A stretch of 5,790 nucleotides of DNA from NCBI GenBank assembly GCA_938036405.1, contig CALHPT010000341.1, positions 1-5,790 of the forward strand. Reading direction: 5' to 3'. The position numbers and the translations under genes are program-made. The notes below the pieces were generated by a model. The model was not told where the DNA came from. It saw only the letters and a list, made by a program, of their open reading frames with translations, and ran no database searches. The first letter of the stretch is position 1; every line of letters begins with the position of its first letter. Below are positions 1 to 5,566 of the stretch, piece after piece. This DNA is from an uncultured Tannerella sp. GTDB lineage: Bacteria; Bacteroidota; Bacteroidia; Bacteroidales; Tannerellaceae.

Positions 1-28
1 CGAGGCCGGGGAAGATGACCGGGTACAT
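1..28 (-). CDS. Possible start of a gene leaving the window (partial)
   Basis: An ATG at 28-26 opens a frame that reads MYPVIFPGL and then leaves the window, so only nine codons are visible. It lies 67 bases beyond the stop of the phosphopantetheinyl transferase gene and has the same direction, so it could be the next gene of the run. No Shine-Dalgarno sequence is visible, as is usual here. The ATG sits in one arm of a small inverted repeat (22-49). Nine residues are too few to identify a family, and this could be chance. Confidence 0.25.
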
Positions 29-49
29 GATTTATCTTGAAAATGTACC
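22..49. repeat. Short inverted repeat downstream of the transferase gene
   Basis: GGTACAT at 22-28 is the exact reverse complement of ATGTACC at 43-49, with a 14-base A+T-rich loop. On the minus strand it follows the transferase stop (98-96) by about 45 bases, where an operon end could be. No run of U follows it, so it is a poor intrinsic terminator. It may be a weak 3' end structure, a binding site overlapping the next start codon, or chance. Confidence 0.25.
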
Positions 50-95
50 GCGTTTTGGGCATACCTATTCCATGTATCCCCAAAAACACACCACG

Positions 96-725
96 TTACC
101 CCCTCCTACCCCACGTGAGTACGTAATCCGAGGCGAGGGAGAAGTCTATTTTGAAGGTGTATGTGTTCGGCGTGAGCGTTTCGTGGACCGTTAGCTGGTT
201 GGAAGCGGGTTCGTAGGCCACGATACGCACTCCTCGGAGCCAGTCAGACGACCCCAGACGGAGCATTTTGAATGCCGCCTCCTTGGCACTCCAGCAGACC
301 GTCAGCCGACGGACATCATCCGTGTTGGGGCCGCCGATTAGCGCCAGTTCGTCCCCATCTAAGAAGCGGTCACGCAGCCCGATGATGCGCGAACGGAACC
401 GTTCGATGTCAATACCGACGACCGTGTCGCGGGAACAGATGGCTGCGGCATAGTGTCGCGTATGCGAGAAGCTGACGTGCCATCCATCGACCTCGGGGTA
501 GCCTTCGGGGCGATAGTTGACGGTCGGTTCATAGCCAAGGATGGCACGCAAAAGCGCGCGCACGGCTAACCACTCCGTGCGACGACCCTCCGCGCGGACA
601 TTTTTGAGAAAATCTTGATAGACATCACGTCGCTCCAGCCCGTCGAGCAACTCCAATCCTGTTTCGTCTATGCGCCACAGTCCCCATCGGCACTCCGACT
701 GCGTATGTGTCTCCAGCAACGGCAC
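96..725 (-). CDS. 4'-phosphopantetheinyl transferase superfamily protein (Sfp type)
   Basis: Enzymes of this family transfer 4'-phosphopantetheine from coenzyme A to a conserved serine of acyl or peptidyl carrier proteins, converting apo to holo forms in the cytoplasm. The 209 residues hold the Sfp-group signatures in order: a basic RRTEWLAVRALL helix near 48-59, SFSHT at 85-89, the Mg2+-binding VGIDIE at 103-108 (D106, E108), and WSAKEAAFK at 145-153 with W145, K148 and E149. The length fits the Sfp/HetI/AcpT group rather than the 120-residue AcpS group. The start codon is GTG at 725-723: a TAG lies in frame four codons upstream and no ATG is near, so this start is well bounded. It begins 13 bases after the gldD stop and is the last complete gene of the run. 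Whether it serves fatty-acid ACP or a specialised carrier protein cannot be read from the sequence. No carrier protein or synthase gene is in the window. Confidence 0.9.
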   Translation of the reverse strand: MPLLETHTQSECRWGLWRIDETGLELLDGLERRDVYQDFLKNVRAEGRRTEWLAVRALLRAILGYEPTVNYRPEGYPEVDGWHVSFSHTRHYAAAICSRDTVVGIDIERFRSRIIGLRDRFLDGDELALIGGPNTDDVRRLTVCWSAKEAAFKMLRLGSSDWLRGVRIVAYEPASNQLTVHETLTPNTYTFKIDFSLASDYVLTWGRRG

Positions 726-738
726 GGTAAGGGGCTAC

Positions 739-1320
739 TTATTTCCAGCGAAAGGTTTGGATCAGCACGGCGACGTCTCGCAAAAGGTAATCAGTCAGCG
801 GCGCGACAGAGTCGGGGCTCACTCGGTCGGAATAATAGAGCGCGCCCTGAAAAAAGTGGGCTGCACTGTCGGTGAGCATGAAGCGGATGGGCGCGGGCGA
901 ATCTCCCTCGATGTGGAAAAGGACGCCATAGACGCGTGCGTCGGGATCTTCGTAGGCTTGTTCGGTAACGGCGTGCACGTCGCGGACACTCCGGCGGATG
1001 AGTTCCCGACATTCGTCCGTGGCAGCAGATAAAGTGGCCGAGGTAATGGCTGCGCCGCTGCAATAGATCGTTACCCCCCACTTGGGGTAGGTAATGTTGA
1101 GTCGGTCGTCAGCTTCACCGGCGGGGGGAAGCTCCACATTCGCAAGGCGGGAGAAACGAAAGGTGTAGGGACGGCCTGGCGCGGAAAATTCGGCGTATCG
1201 TGGTGCGGGTAAGTCGATGCGCAGCATGCCGCGAGGCTTTGGCATGGGTGCATTGCAGGCCGTGAAGAGAGAAAAAAGGACTGCATAGAGGGTGACAAGA
1301 GTAGTCGGCCGCGACTTCAT
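739..1320 (-). CDS. gldD: GldD-like gliding motility-associated lipoprotein
   Basis: The 193-residue protein starts with a short basic and hydrophobic signal segment (about 1-21) ending in LFTAC. C22 is the probable lipidated cysteine, so it should be an envelope lipoprotein. The family marks I recognise are KPRGMLRIDLP at 28-38, LNITYPKWGVTIYC at 74-87, and a long conserved C-terminal half with VYGVLFHIEGD (130-140), MLTDSAAHFFQGALYYSD (148-165) and LIQTFRWK at the end. In Flavobacterium johnsoniae GldD is needed for gliding, but homologues occur in Bacteroidetes that do not glide, so the gene does not prove motility. Its ATG overlaps the stop of the DUF4180 gene as ATGA (1320-1317), which suggests translational coupling. 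The lipobox is not ideal, with F at -3. The biochemical function of the family is not established. Confidence 0.9.
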   Translation of the reverse strand: MKSRPTTLVTLYAVLFSLFTACNAPMPKPRGMLRIDLPAPRYAEFSAPGRPYTFRFSRLANVELPPAGEADDRLNITYPKWGVTIYCSGAAITSATLSAATDECRELIRRSVRDVHAVTEQAYEDPDARVYGVLFHIEGDSPAPIRFMLTDSAAHFFQGALYYSDRVSPDSVAPLTDYLLRDVAVLIQTFRWK

Positions 1321-1679
1321 GGCTTGGACAGTAGTTGGAGGGCCTCCGGAAGGGTACGGACAAAGTTCACCTGCCGTCCCTTGTTGCTTTCTCGGATAAA
1401 ATCCTGCAAACTCTGGCTCGGGAACTTGGAAAAGTCGCCGATCAGGACCAACGGGAAACGATAGTTCGAGAATTTTTGAAGGATCTCGCCAGCCATTTTC
1501 GTTTTTAAGTCGAAGAACGCTGGGGGGATTTGCTCCTCATGTAGGATGAGTCCGTCGTAACCCTGATAATAGAGGTCGCCCATCAGGTTCATGGCATCTT
1601 CCGTGCTATGTATGACAGTGCCGGAAGCTCGCAGCTCGGCGAATTTCTTGTTTTCGACCTGGTGTACTTCTATGTTCAT
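1317..1679 (-). CDS. DUF4180 domain protein between gldE and gldD
   Basis: The 120-residue protein, without signal peptide or membrane segment, is probably cytosolic. I recognise the DUF4180 family by the central stretch GEILQKFSNYRFPLVLIGDF (residues 85-104) and the following SLQDFIRESNKGRQVNFV, which ends in a short helix near the C-terminus. The domain covers nearly the whole chain, which is the usual size for the family. The function is unknown; the alternation of strands and helices suggests a small alpha/beta fold, but that is inference. The start is ATG at 1679-1677, 52 bases after the gldE stop, and the TGA stop overlaps the gldD ATG. The overlap implies co-translation with gldD. In the Bacteroidetes arrangements I know, gldE and gldD are normally adjacent, so this gene appears to be an insertion into the pair. 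A sampled 60 bases give 50% G+C, similar to gldE. Confidence 0.85.
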   Translation of the reverse strand: MNIEVHQVENKKFAELRASGTVIHSTEDAMNLMGDLYYQGYDGLILHEEQIPPAFFDLKTKMAGEILQKFSNYRFPLVLIGDFSKFPSQSLQDFIRESNKGRQVNFVRTLPEALQLLSKP

Positions 1680-1731
1680 TATGCGCTTGTTTTTCTTGAG
1701 AAAGAATGGGAGGTGGAAGCCCCCTCGTGCA

Positions 1732-3048
1732 TTACGCTTTCGTGTTCTCAGCGGGTGACGTGGGGAGGCGATAGAATTTTACCTTGAGTACACGACGTTC
1801 ATTGGCCTCAAGCACGCGAAAACGGTAGTGTCCGTAGTCTATCGTCTCGCGACGTCGGGGGAGCGTGCCCTTGATTTTGAGTAGCAAGCCGGTGAGCGTC
1901 TCGACGTCCTCAGTCAAATCGCCAAACTCTTCCTCGTCGATGTCTGTTTCGCGAAAGAAATCGTTGAGTTGCGTCTTCCCCTCGAAAATGTAGCTACCGT
2001 CAGGCAGTCGGAAGAAGGGTTTTTGCTCCGTGTCGTACTCGTCACTGATGTCGCCCACGATTTCCTCGATAATATCCTCCATCGTTACGAGTCCGGAGGC
2101 GCAACCGAACTCGTCAACGACGATAGCAATGTGCACCTTGTTGGTTCGGAACTCTTCGAGGAGGTCTTCGATCTTCTTCGTTTCCGGAGCGAAATAGGCG
2201 GGGCGGATCAATTTCTGCCAGTTGAAGACTTGCGGATCGCGGATGTAGAGCAGGAGGTCCTTGGCGTACAAGATGCCGGTGATGTTGTCGTCGGAATCTT
2301 CATAGATGGGGATGCGCGAGAAGCCGCTGCGGATAATTAGGTCGAGGGCTTCCTGAAACGTGCAATGGGCACTAATCGCTTTCATGTCCATGCGGGAGAC
2401 CATGATCTCGGCGGCCGTCTTGTTGTAAAACTGTCCGATCTCCTCGAGCATTTCGTGCTCATCGGCCGACTCTTTAGAGAGTATCGTAGTGGGTTCGCCG
2501 GCCGTCACCTCGTTGCGATGCACGACGCTCGACGGGGGCGCAGCTAAACGACGGCTGATAGGTGCGCAGAGGAAATCGGCAAACTTCAGCACGGGTACGA
2601 AGGCCCGTGCTACGCGCAGATGACCGTTCCGAAGCAGCCATCTCGGCACAAGTCCGCAACAAAGGCACATCAATAGACTACCAACGAGGATCACCGACAC
2701 GCATCCGACTGTCGACCGTAAGGCATCCGGCCACAACAGCGCCACGCCGTACAATCCGACGGTGCCAATGGCCAACGTCACGAGCGACTGCACTGCAGCC
2801 AGCGAGAAACGCGTCTGCTGTGGGCGGTCGTATAATAAATGAATGAAGCGATCGGCCGTGTTCTTCTCCTCGCGCACTTCGCTCAGCTCGTCAAGCGTGA
2901 GCGCAAAGAGTGCTCGCCCACCCGCAGCGATGGCGCAGGCGAGAAGCAAGAGAAAACAGACGATGAGACAGGACAGGATGGCGTCCGGAAGGGTCAATCC
3001 GGGGACTGCGATTTGCAGCGAGAGGGGCGGGAAATAGTCTGAGTCCAA
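1732..3048 (-). CDS. gldE: GldE, CBS-pair and CorC/HlyC domain membrane protein
   Basis: The 438 residues have the layout of the CorC/CNNM (HlyC) group: hydrophobic segments at about 22-43, 84-106 and 113-135, a CBS pair at about 214-336, and a CorC_HlyC transporter-associated domain at about 345-430. Conserved cytoplasmic motifs are clear: EIMVSRMDMKAIS (214-226), GFSRIPIYEDSDDNITGIL (242-260), and KVHIAIVVDEFG followed by GLVTMEDIIEEIVGDI (304-334). Relatives in other bacteria are linked to Mg2+ or Co2+ efflux. GldE of Flavobacterium johnsoniae is associated with gliding and adjoins gldD. The start appears to be TTG at 3048-3046, giving MDSDYF, 17 bases after the ssb stop. No in-frame ATG occurs before about residue 127, inside the third membrane segment. 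Oddly, the membrane part lacks the usual DUF21 marks: I see AAGGRALFAL and SLAAVQSLVTLAIG where the family usually has an acidic first helix motif and a GNN motif. Confidence 0.9.
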   Translation of the reverse strand: MDSDYFPPLSLQIAVPGLTLPDAILSCLIVCFLLLLACAIAAGGRALFALTLDELSEVREEKNTADRFIHLLYDRPQQTRFSLAAVQSLVTLAIGTVGLYGVALLWPDALRSTVGCVSVILVGSLLMCLCCGLVPRWLLRNGHLRVARAFVPVLKFADFLCAPISRRLAAPPSSVVHRNEVTAGEPTTILSKESADEHEMLEEIGQFYNKTAAEIMVSRMDMKAISAHCTFQEALDLIIRSGFSRIPIYEDSDDNITGILYAKDLLLYIRDPQVFNWQKLIRPAYFAPETKKIEDLLEEFRTNKVHIAIVVDEFGCASGLVTMEDIIEEIVGDISDEYDTEQKPFFRLPDGSYIFEGKTQLNDFFRETDIDEEEFGDLTEDVETLTGLLLKIKGTLPRRRETIDYGHYRFRVLEANERRVLKVKFYRLPTSPAENTKA

Positions 3049-3065
3049 GGAATGAGGGGCTAAGG

Positions 3066-3581
3066 TTAGAAGGGCAGATCGTCCACAGGATCGGCGTCGG
3101 CGGGAGAGATCGGCTCGAGATTGGAGGCGGATGTCGACGGTGTCGATGCGGACTGGGCGGCGAAAGCATGCACTTCGGCGGCGGCGTCAGCCGGCTGTGT
3201 GGCGGCAGATGGGTCGCCCGCGTGTTCGGCATCTTGCGGACGGCGTCCACCGAGGGAAAAGAACTCAATGCGATCGGCGTAGATCTCCGTGATGTAGCGT
3301 TTGTTACCCGAGGCATCGTCGTAGCTGCGGGTGCGGATCTTGCCTTCGACGTACACGAGCGATCCCTTATGGACGTGACGCTCGACGAAGAGTGCGCGGT
3401 CGCGACCGGCGACGATGTTGTGCCATTCGGTGCGTTCAGGAATCTCTGTACCGTTGGCCAGACGGTAACCGCGTTCGTTGGTAGCGAGCGTGAAGTTGGC
3501 TACGGCGTTACCGCTGTCAAAGTAGCGGATGTCGGGTTCGCGCCCTACGTTTCCAATGAGGATGACTTTGTTCAGTGACAT
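3066..3581 (-). CDS. ssb: Single-stranded DNA-binding protein
   Basis: SSB coats single-stranded DNA during replication, recombination and repair and recruits partners through its C-terminal tip. The N-terminal OB fold (about 1-110) starts with MSLNKVILIGNVGREPDIRY and contains the usual WHNIV (53-57) and GSLVYVEGKIRTRSY (73-87). A low-complexity linker rich in A, S, P and D follows (about 112-163), and the chain ends in the acidic, hydrophobic tip DPVDDLPF (164-171). The length of 171 is normal. It has its own well-matched promoter at 3614-3645, so it need not depend on mutY transcription. The 5' leader would be about 25 bases, A+T-rich and without a Shine-Dalgarno sequence. The TAA stop is 17 bases before gldE, so the two are probably cotranscribed. 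The linker region is G+C-rich (43 of 60 bases in one sample). Confidence 0.97.
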   Translation of the reverse strand: MSLNKVILIGNVGREPDIRYFDSGNAVANFTLATNERGYRLANGTEIPERTEWHNIVAGRDRALFVERHVHKGSLVYVEGKIRTRSYDDASGNKRYITEIYADRIEFFSLGGRRPQDAEHAGDPSAATQPADAAAEVHAFAAQSASTPSTSASNLEPISPADADPVDDLPF

Positions 3582-3613
3582 AGTTATAAGTCTTTTTTAT
3601 CGTTTAAGTGCGC

Positions 3614-3645
3614 CAAAAGTATGGCTTAGAATAGGATCGCACAAA
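3614..3645 (-). promoter_or_regulatory. Bacteroidetes-type promoter of ssb and the downstream genes
   Basis: Read on the minus strand, TTTG (3645-3642) is followed after exactly 20 bases by TACTTTTG (3621-3614). This matches the Bacteroidetes primary sigma consensus TTTG, 19-21 bases, TANNTTTG at every fixed position. It lies in the 75-base gap between mutY and ssb. Transcription would start near 3607, about 25 bases before the ssb ATG. It would drive ssb, gldE, the DUF4180 gene, gldD and the transferase gene, as no comparable promoter was seen in the short gaps within that run. Confidence 0.75.
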
Positions 3646-3656
3646 GCGGGGAGCGG

Positions 3657-4730
3657 TCAGTGGCCGTCGGCGTGGACACGATCGATGAGTCGCGTGATGA
3701 GTCGCGGCAGGGGATAGCGATCGAGATCGGCGCGCGAGGTGTGCGTGAGGCGGAGGAGGGCCTCAGAGGGGCGGGCGATGCGGGCGAGGTAGCAGGTGGC
3801 GTGGAGGATGCGGTGGGTGAGCACGTGGCGAACGTCGGCGGCGACAAGCGCAAACTGCGTGCTGCCCGTGTCGGCAAAGAGCGCGCGGAAGTCGTCCGTA
3901 CGCATGAGCGCGTCAAGGTCGGCGGGGGCGGACGTCTCGATGAGCGGGAGCTCGAAGAGGCCCTGCCAGATGTCGCCCGCGGGCCGTCGGCGGAGGAAGA
4001 GGTCGTCGCCCGTAGTGACGTAGAAATAATGGAAGTAACGGTCGACGGTCTTCGTGCGATGCTGCTTGACGGGGAAGCGTTCGGGCGTTCCGGCGGCATG
4101 GGCGGCGCAACGCGCGACGAGTGGGCAGACGCTGCAATCGGGGTTGCGGGGGACGCACTGCAGGGCGCCAAACTCCATGATGGCTTGGTTGTGTTCGCCG
4201 GCATGATCGGGCGGGAGAAGGCTGCGGGCCAGATCGTTGTAGAGGCGTCGGCCGGCGGAGGTGTCGGTGGGCGTGTCGATGGCGAAGAGTCGGCCGATGA
4301 CGCGCAACACATTCCCGTCGACGGCGGCGTACGGCGCGCCGGTGGCGAAGGAGACGATGGCGGCGGCCGTGTAGTCGCCGATGCCGCTGAGGGAGCGGAC
4401 GTCGGCATACGCCGTCGGGAAGCGTCCACCGAAGCGATCGCGGACGTCGCGCGCAGCAGCGTGGAGGTTGCGGGCGCGGGAGTAGTAGCCGAGGCCCTGC
4501 CAGAGCCGGAGGACGTCCTGCTCGGCGGCGTCGGCCAGGGCGCGGACGTCGGGGAAGCGCTCAAGGAAGCGGTGGTAGTAGTCCATCCCCTGGGCCACGC
4601 GGGTCTGCTGGAGGATGACCTCGGAGATCCAGATGCGGTAGGGGTCGCGGGTGTCGCGCCAAGGGAGCGCGCGGCGGTGCGTGTCGTACCAGCGGCGGAG
4701 GGTGCGGCTCACGTTGTAATCGTTAGGCAT
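3657..4730 (-). CDS. mutY: A/G-specific adenine glycosylase MutY
   Basis: MutY removes adenine mispaired with 8-oxoguanine and so prevents G:C to T:A mutations. From the ATG at 4730-4728 the protein has 357 residues (E. coli MutY has 350). The catalytic glutamate lies in EVILQQTRV at E37, the helix-hairpin-helix is LSGIGDYTAAAI (114-125), the catalytic aspartate in VDGNVLRV is D138, and the iron-sulfur cysteines C192, C199, C202 and C208 have the C-x6-C-x2-C-x5-C spacing. All these numbers equal those of E. coli, which decides the start. An upstream in-frame TTG at 4775 would add 15 residues starting inside a hairpin and is less likely. The C-terminal NUDIX-like 8-oxoguanine recognition domain follows, with VRHVLTH at about 309-315 in the place of the FSH loop. 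The gene is very G+C-rich (44 of 60 bases at 4081-4140). No promoter of the ssb type was found before it. Confidence 0.97.
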   Translation of the reverse strand: MPNDYNVSRTLRRWYDTHRRALPWRDTRDPYRIWISEVILQQTRVAQGMDYYHRFLERFPDVRALADAAEQDVLRLWQGLGYYSRARNLHAAARDVRDRFGGRFPTAYADVRSLSGIGDYTAAAIVSFATGAPYAAVDGNVLRVIGRLFAIDTPTDTSAGRRLYNDLARSLLPPDHAGEHNQAIMEFGALQCVPRNPDCSVCPLVARCAAHAAGTPERFPVKQHRTKTVDRYFHYFYVTTGDDLFLRRRPAGDIWQGLFELPLIETSAPADLDALMRTDDFRALFADTGSTQFALVAADVRHVLTHRILHATCYLARIARPSEALLRLTHTSRADLDRYPLPRLITRLIDRVHADGH

Positions 4731-4766
4731 GGGTGATGTGTGAAACGGGGCGTTGTTGGACAAAGA

Positions 4767-4815
4767 AAGTGCCAACGGCCCTCCGGATGGTCTCCGGTTG
4801 CGGCCATTGGCACTT
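4767..4815 (-). terminator. Long hairpin between the hypothetical gene and mutY, probable terminator
   Basis: The arms 4767-4780 and 4802-4815 are complementary at 13 of 14 positions, and a nested stem (CCGGA at 4783-4787, TCCGG at 4793-4797) lies in the loop. On the minus strand the outer stem ends in CACTT and runs into TTTCTTTG, a T-rich stretch as expected of an intrinsic terminator. It is 47 bases after the TAA that ends the long reading frame of the hypothetical gene and 36 bases before the mutY ATG. It may end that transcript, or act as a leader structure affecting mutY. Confidence 0.6.
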
Positions 4816-4862
4816 CAAGACGGTTGCAGACGGATGCGACCGCCCCGACTAAACGAGCCTCC

Positions 4863-4964
4863 TTATTCCTCCGGCAGGTGAATATCGGGCTCGTTGTCTT
4901 TCTGCTTTTTCGGCGTGTCCGGCTGCTTCGGGTCGGCGGGCTTTTTCGGGTCAGCGGGTTGCTT
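4863..4964 (-). pseudogene. Detached C-terminal tail of the hypothetical gene
   Basis: Directly after the TAG at 4967-4965 the same frame stays open for 33 codons to a TAA at 4865-4863. It reads KQPADPKKPADPKQPDTP, then a charged end finishing in DIHLPEE. The six-residue (K/Q)(K/Q)PADP pattern continues the KQPAEPNKPA repeat found just before the stop in the upstream reading frame. The phase is kept, so this was very probably the original C-terminus of the gene starting at 5504, which would then have had about 200 residues. It could be expressed only by stop-codon readthrough, for which there is no direct evidence. Confidence 0.75.
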
Positions 4965-5003
4965 CTACCTTTGGACTATTGTAAATAATGGTGCTGTGAA
5001 CAC
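4965..5003 (-). other. Non-repetitive insert carrying the premature stop
   Basis: Within the proline-rich repeat the 13 codons reading VFTAPLFTIVQR and TAG fit neither side in sequence or composition: they are hydrophobic and A+T-rich between K/P/A/D repeats. Comparing with the repeat, they stand where a D-P pair would be, a net gain of about 33 bases, so the frame is kept. The upstream edge forms the perfect inverted repeat TGCTGTG-AA-CACAGCA (4992-5007). This suggests a scar or end fragment of an inserted element. No transposase gene or clear target duplication is visible, so the origin is open. Confidence 0.5.
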
Positions 5004-5504
5004 AGCAGGCTTGTTGGGTTCAGCAGGCTGCTTCGGATTGTCCTTCGACTTCTTATTCGGACGATCGTAACGCTTGCTCATCTCTCCAACAAACTCCTTG
5101 AGCGCCGCGTCCTTTTCGGATGCTGTCTTTAAATAACTGTACACTTCATTGGCAGACTGCATCGCGTCGACAGCTGTACCATAAATAGTATCATCGATCT
5201 TCTCCAATAGCGAAACGACCCCCGCACGGATGTCCCGCAAATCATGAATCAGCTTCACATCCTTTGCAAACTCGTCCTTTTTGAAGGTCGGCAACAGATA
5301 CTGAGAGAAGCGCTTTGCGCCGGTCAAAGCCGTATTCACAAACTCAATACTCTGCTTCCCCATCGGGTTCATCTTCCTCTTTTCATCCGCCGGAAGCGCA
5401 ATCAAAAAAGGCATCAGCGTCTCAATGTCACTGAGATGCGTATTCACTTTACCAATGTTCTCGTCCGTCAATTCGCCGGACACTAAATTCTTTGCTTTTG
5501 CCAT
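4965..5504 (-). CDS. Hypothetical helical protein, C-terminally truncated
   Basis: The 179-residue protein has no signal peptide or membrane segment and is probably cytosolic. It resembles a family of small uncharacterised Bacteroidales proteins that start MAKxKNLVSG and contain LSDIETLMPFLIALPADEKR (24-43) and MGKQSIEFVNTAL (48-60), but I know no function. Residues 11-145 look mainly alpha-helical with alternating charge, and 146-167 form a basic, proline-rich tail with a KQPAEPNKPA repeat. The last 12 residues (168-179) come from a foreign-looking insert ending in TAG, after which the original tail continues in frame to 4863. The start is ATG at 5504-5502 in an A+T-rich leader without a Shine-Dalgarno sequence. 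A sampled 60 bases have 45% G+C, much lower than mutY, which may indicate separate acquisition. Upstream lies a 22-bp tandem array. The truncated form may still fold, because the helical part is intact. Confidence 0.75.
   Translation of the reverse strand: MAKAKNLVSGELTDENIGKVNTHLSDIETLMPFLIALPADEKRKMNPMGKQSIEFVNTALTGAKRFSQYLLPTFKKDEFAKDVKLIHDLRDIRAGVVSLLEKIDDTIYGTAVDAMQSANEVYSYLKTASEKDAALKEFVGEMSKRYDRPNKKSKDNPKQPAEPNKPAVFTAPLFTIVQR
4992..5007. repeat. Perfect inverted repeat at the insert edge
   Basis: TGCTGTG at 4992-4998 and CACAGCA at 5001-5007 are exact reverse complements separated by AA. The palindrome spans the upstream junction of the insert in the tail of the hypothetical gene: one arm lies in the insert, the other includes bases of the repeat codons. 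It may mark the end of a former mobile element or a hairpin-mediated rearrangement. It is too short and lacks a U tract, so it is not a terminator. Confidence 0.6.
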
Positions 5505-5566
5505 GTTTTTATAGATATGAAAAACGCCGTGAAAGTAGTCGCTTCTTTCTTTTCTTCAACAATCAG

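Noticed and set aside
27..230. Plus-strand frame from an ATG at 27 running opposite the end of the transferase gene.
   Set aside because: It is mostly antisense to well-supported coding sequence and has no recognisable content.
670..1032. Plus-strand frame of 120 codons opposite gldD.
   Set aside because: The minus strand carries clear GldD motifs across the same bases, and the plus-strand product shows no recognisable domain.
3626..4564. A 312-codon minus-strand frame overlapping mutY in another phase.
   Set aside because: The product is almost entirely S, P, A, T and R, as expected of an out-of-frame reading of G+C-rich codons.
3660..4736. A 358-codon open frame on the plus strand lying opposite nearly all of mutY.
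   Set aside because: It mirrors a G+C-rich real gene with every MutY catalytic residue. Its product is low-complexity (rich in G, A, V, E, D) and matches no family I know, so it is an antisense shadow.
4731..4775. Longer MutY starting at TTG 4775.
   Set aside because: The ATG at 4730 gives catalytic and cysteine positions identical to E. coli MutY numbering. The longer form would begin inside the hairpin stem.
5530..5562. Promoter for the hypothetical gene (minus-strand TACTTTCA with TTGT 21 bases upstream).
   Set aside because: Only some fixed positions of the TTTG and TANNTTTG consensus match, so it is too weak to annotate.
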